Assembly (NCBI GenBank): GCA_032250585.1
Contig: JAVVFH010000202.1
Span: 1 to 6,378 of the forward strand
From: JAVVFH01 sp032250585
GTDB lineage: Bacteria > Pseudomonadota > Gammaproteobacteria > Xanthomonadales > SZUA-36
DNA length: 6,378 nt
Direction of reading: 5' to 3'
Program-made: the position numbers and the translations under genes
Shown: positions 6,316 to 6,378 of the stretch, one piece after another
How positions within the stretch are numbered: position 1 is the first letter of the stretch
Layout: each line of letters opens with the position of its first letter
Notes under the pieces: model-generated
What the model saw: the letters and a program-made list of their open reading frames with translations, nothing else
The model's database searches: none
What the model was told of the DNA's origin: nothing

Positions 6316-6370
6316 GATTTGCATCATGTTTGAATGATTTTTTGCAAATTCAGCAGCGCACAATTGTGAC
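6316..6370 (-). promoter_or_regulatory. Candidate activator-binding region (PilR-like UAS) upstream of pilA
   Basis: An AT-rich stretch about 75-130 bp before the predicted pilA transcription start, where sigma-54 enhancer sites normally lie. It holds two perfect dyads: ATCAT-N6-ATGAT at 6323-6338 and the palindrome CACAATTGTG at 6359-6368, plus TTTGCA repeats at 6318-6323 and 6341-6346. A PilR-type activator is the likely ligand by analogy; the sites do not clearly match the Pseudomonas PilR consensus. IHF or another regulator could instead bind here. No gene is seen between 6170 and 6378. Confidence 0.4.
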
Positions 6371-6378
6371 GATTTTCG

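Noticed and set aside
1..6378. Searched for CRISPR-like repeats, tRNA/rRNA, IS ends and att-type repeats.
   Set aside because: Nothing found by eye; coding density is high and gaps are short.

Overview
The window looks like chromosome from a GC-rich, Gram-negative gammaproteobacterium. This rests on a classical type IVa major pilin (PilA) with a G|FTLIEL leader, a well-formed sigma-54 (-24/-12) promoter in front of it, and GC-rich flanking genes. No genus can be named. A xanthomonad- or Chromatiales-like host would fit but is only a guess.

Layout. The left edge (1-726, + strand) holds the C-terminal part of a probably membrane-anchored, metzincin-like zinc protease. After a 187-bp gap comes a + strand gene (914-2680) for a 588-residue GT-C-type membrane glycosyltransferase. 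It converges, with only 6 bp between stop codons, on a tightly packed minus-strand operon. Read 5' to 3' on the minus strand, that operon holds a histidine-rich multi-pass membrane protein of unknown function (5605-4535), a zinc-ribbon class I SAM methyltransferase (4538-3648) and a polyprenyl-phosphate glycosyltransferase of family GT2 (3655-2687). Adjacent genes in it overlap by 4 and 8 bp. Upstream on the same strand is pilA (6169-5714), separated from the operon by a strong intrinsic terminator. Beyond pilA lies about 200 bp of regulatory DNA with the sigma-54 promoter and two short dyads that could bind a PilR-type activator. No RNA gene, IS element, CRISPR array or long repeat was seen.

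How the genes may work together (inference). A GT2 enzyme of the GtrB/ArnC/DPM1 type loads a sugar onto undecaprenyl phosphate on the cytoplasmic side. A GT-C enzyme transfers such lipid-linked sugars to an acceptor on the periplasmic side. The methyltransferase could modify the sugar or a precursor. Placed directly behind pilA, the set could be a pilin or surface-glycan modification cassette. The orphan His-rich membrane protein is the least explained part and the best candidate for new biochemistry. Parts of the block from about 730 to 4530 look less GC-rich than the protease gene and the His-rich membrane protein gene, which suggests a variable or acquired segment.
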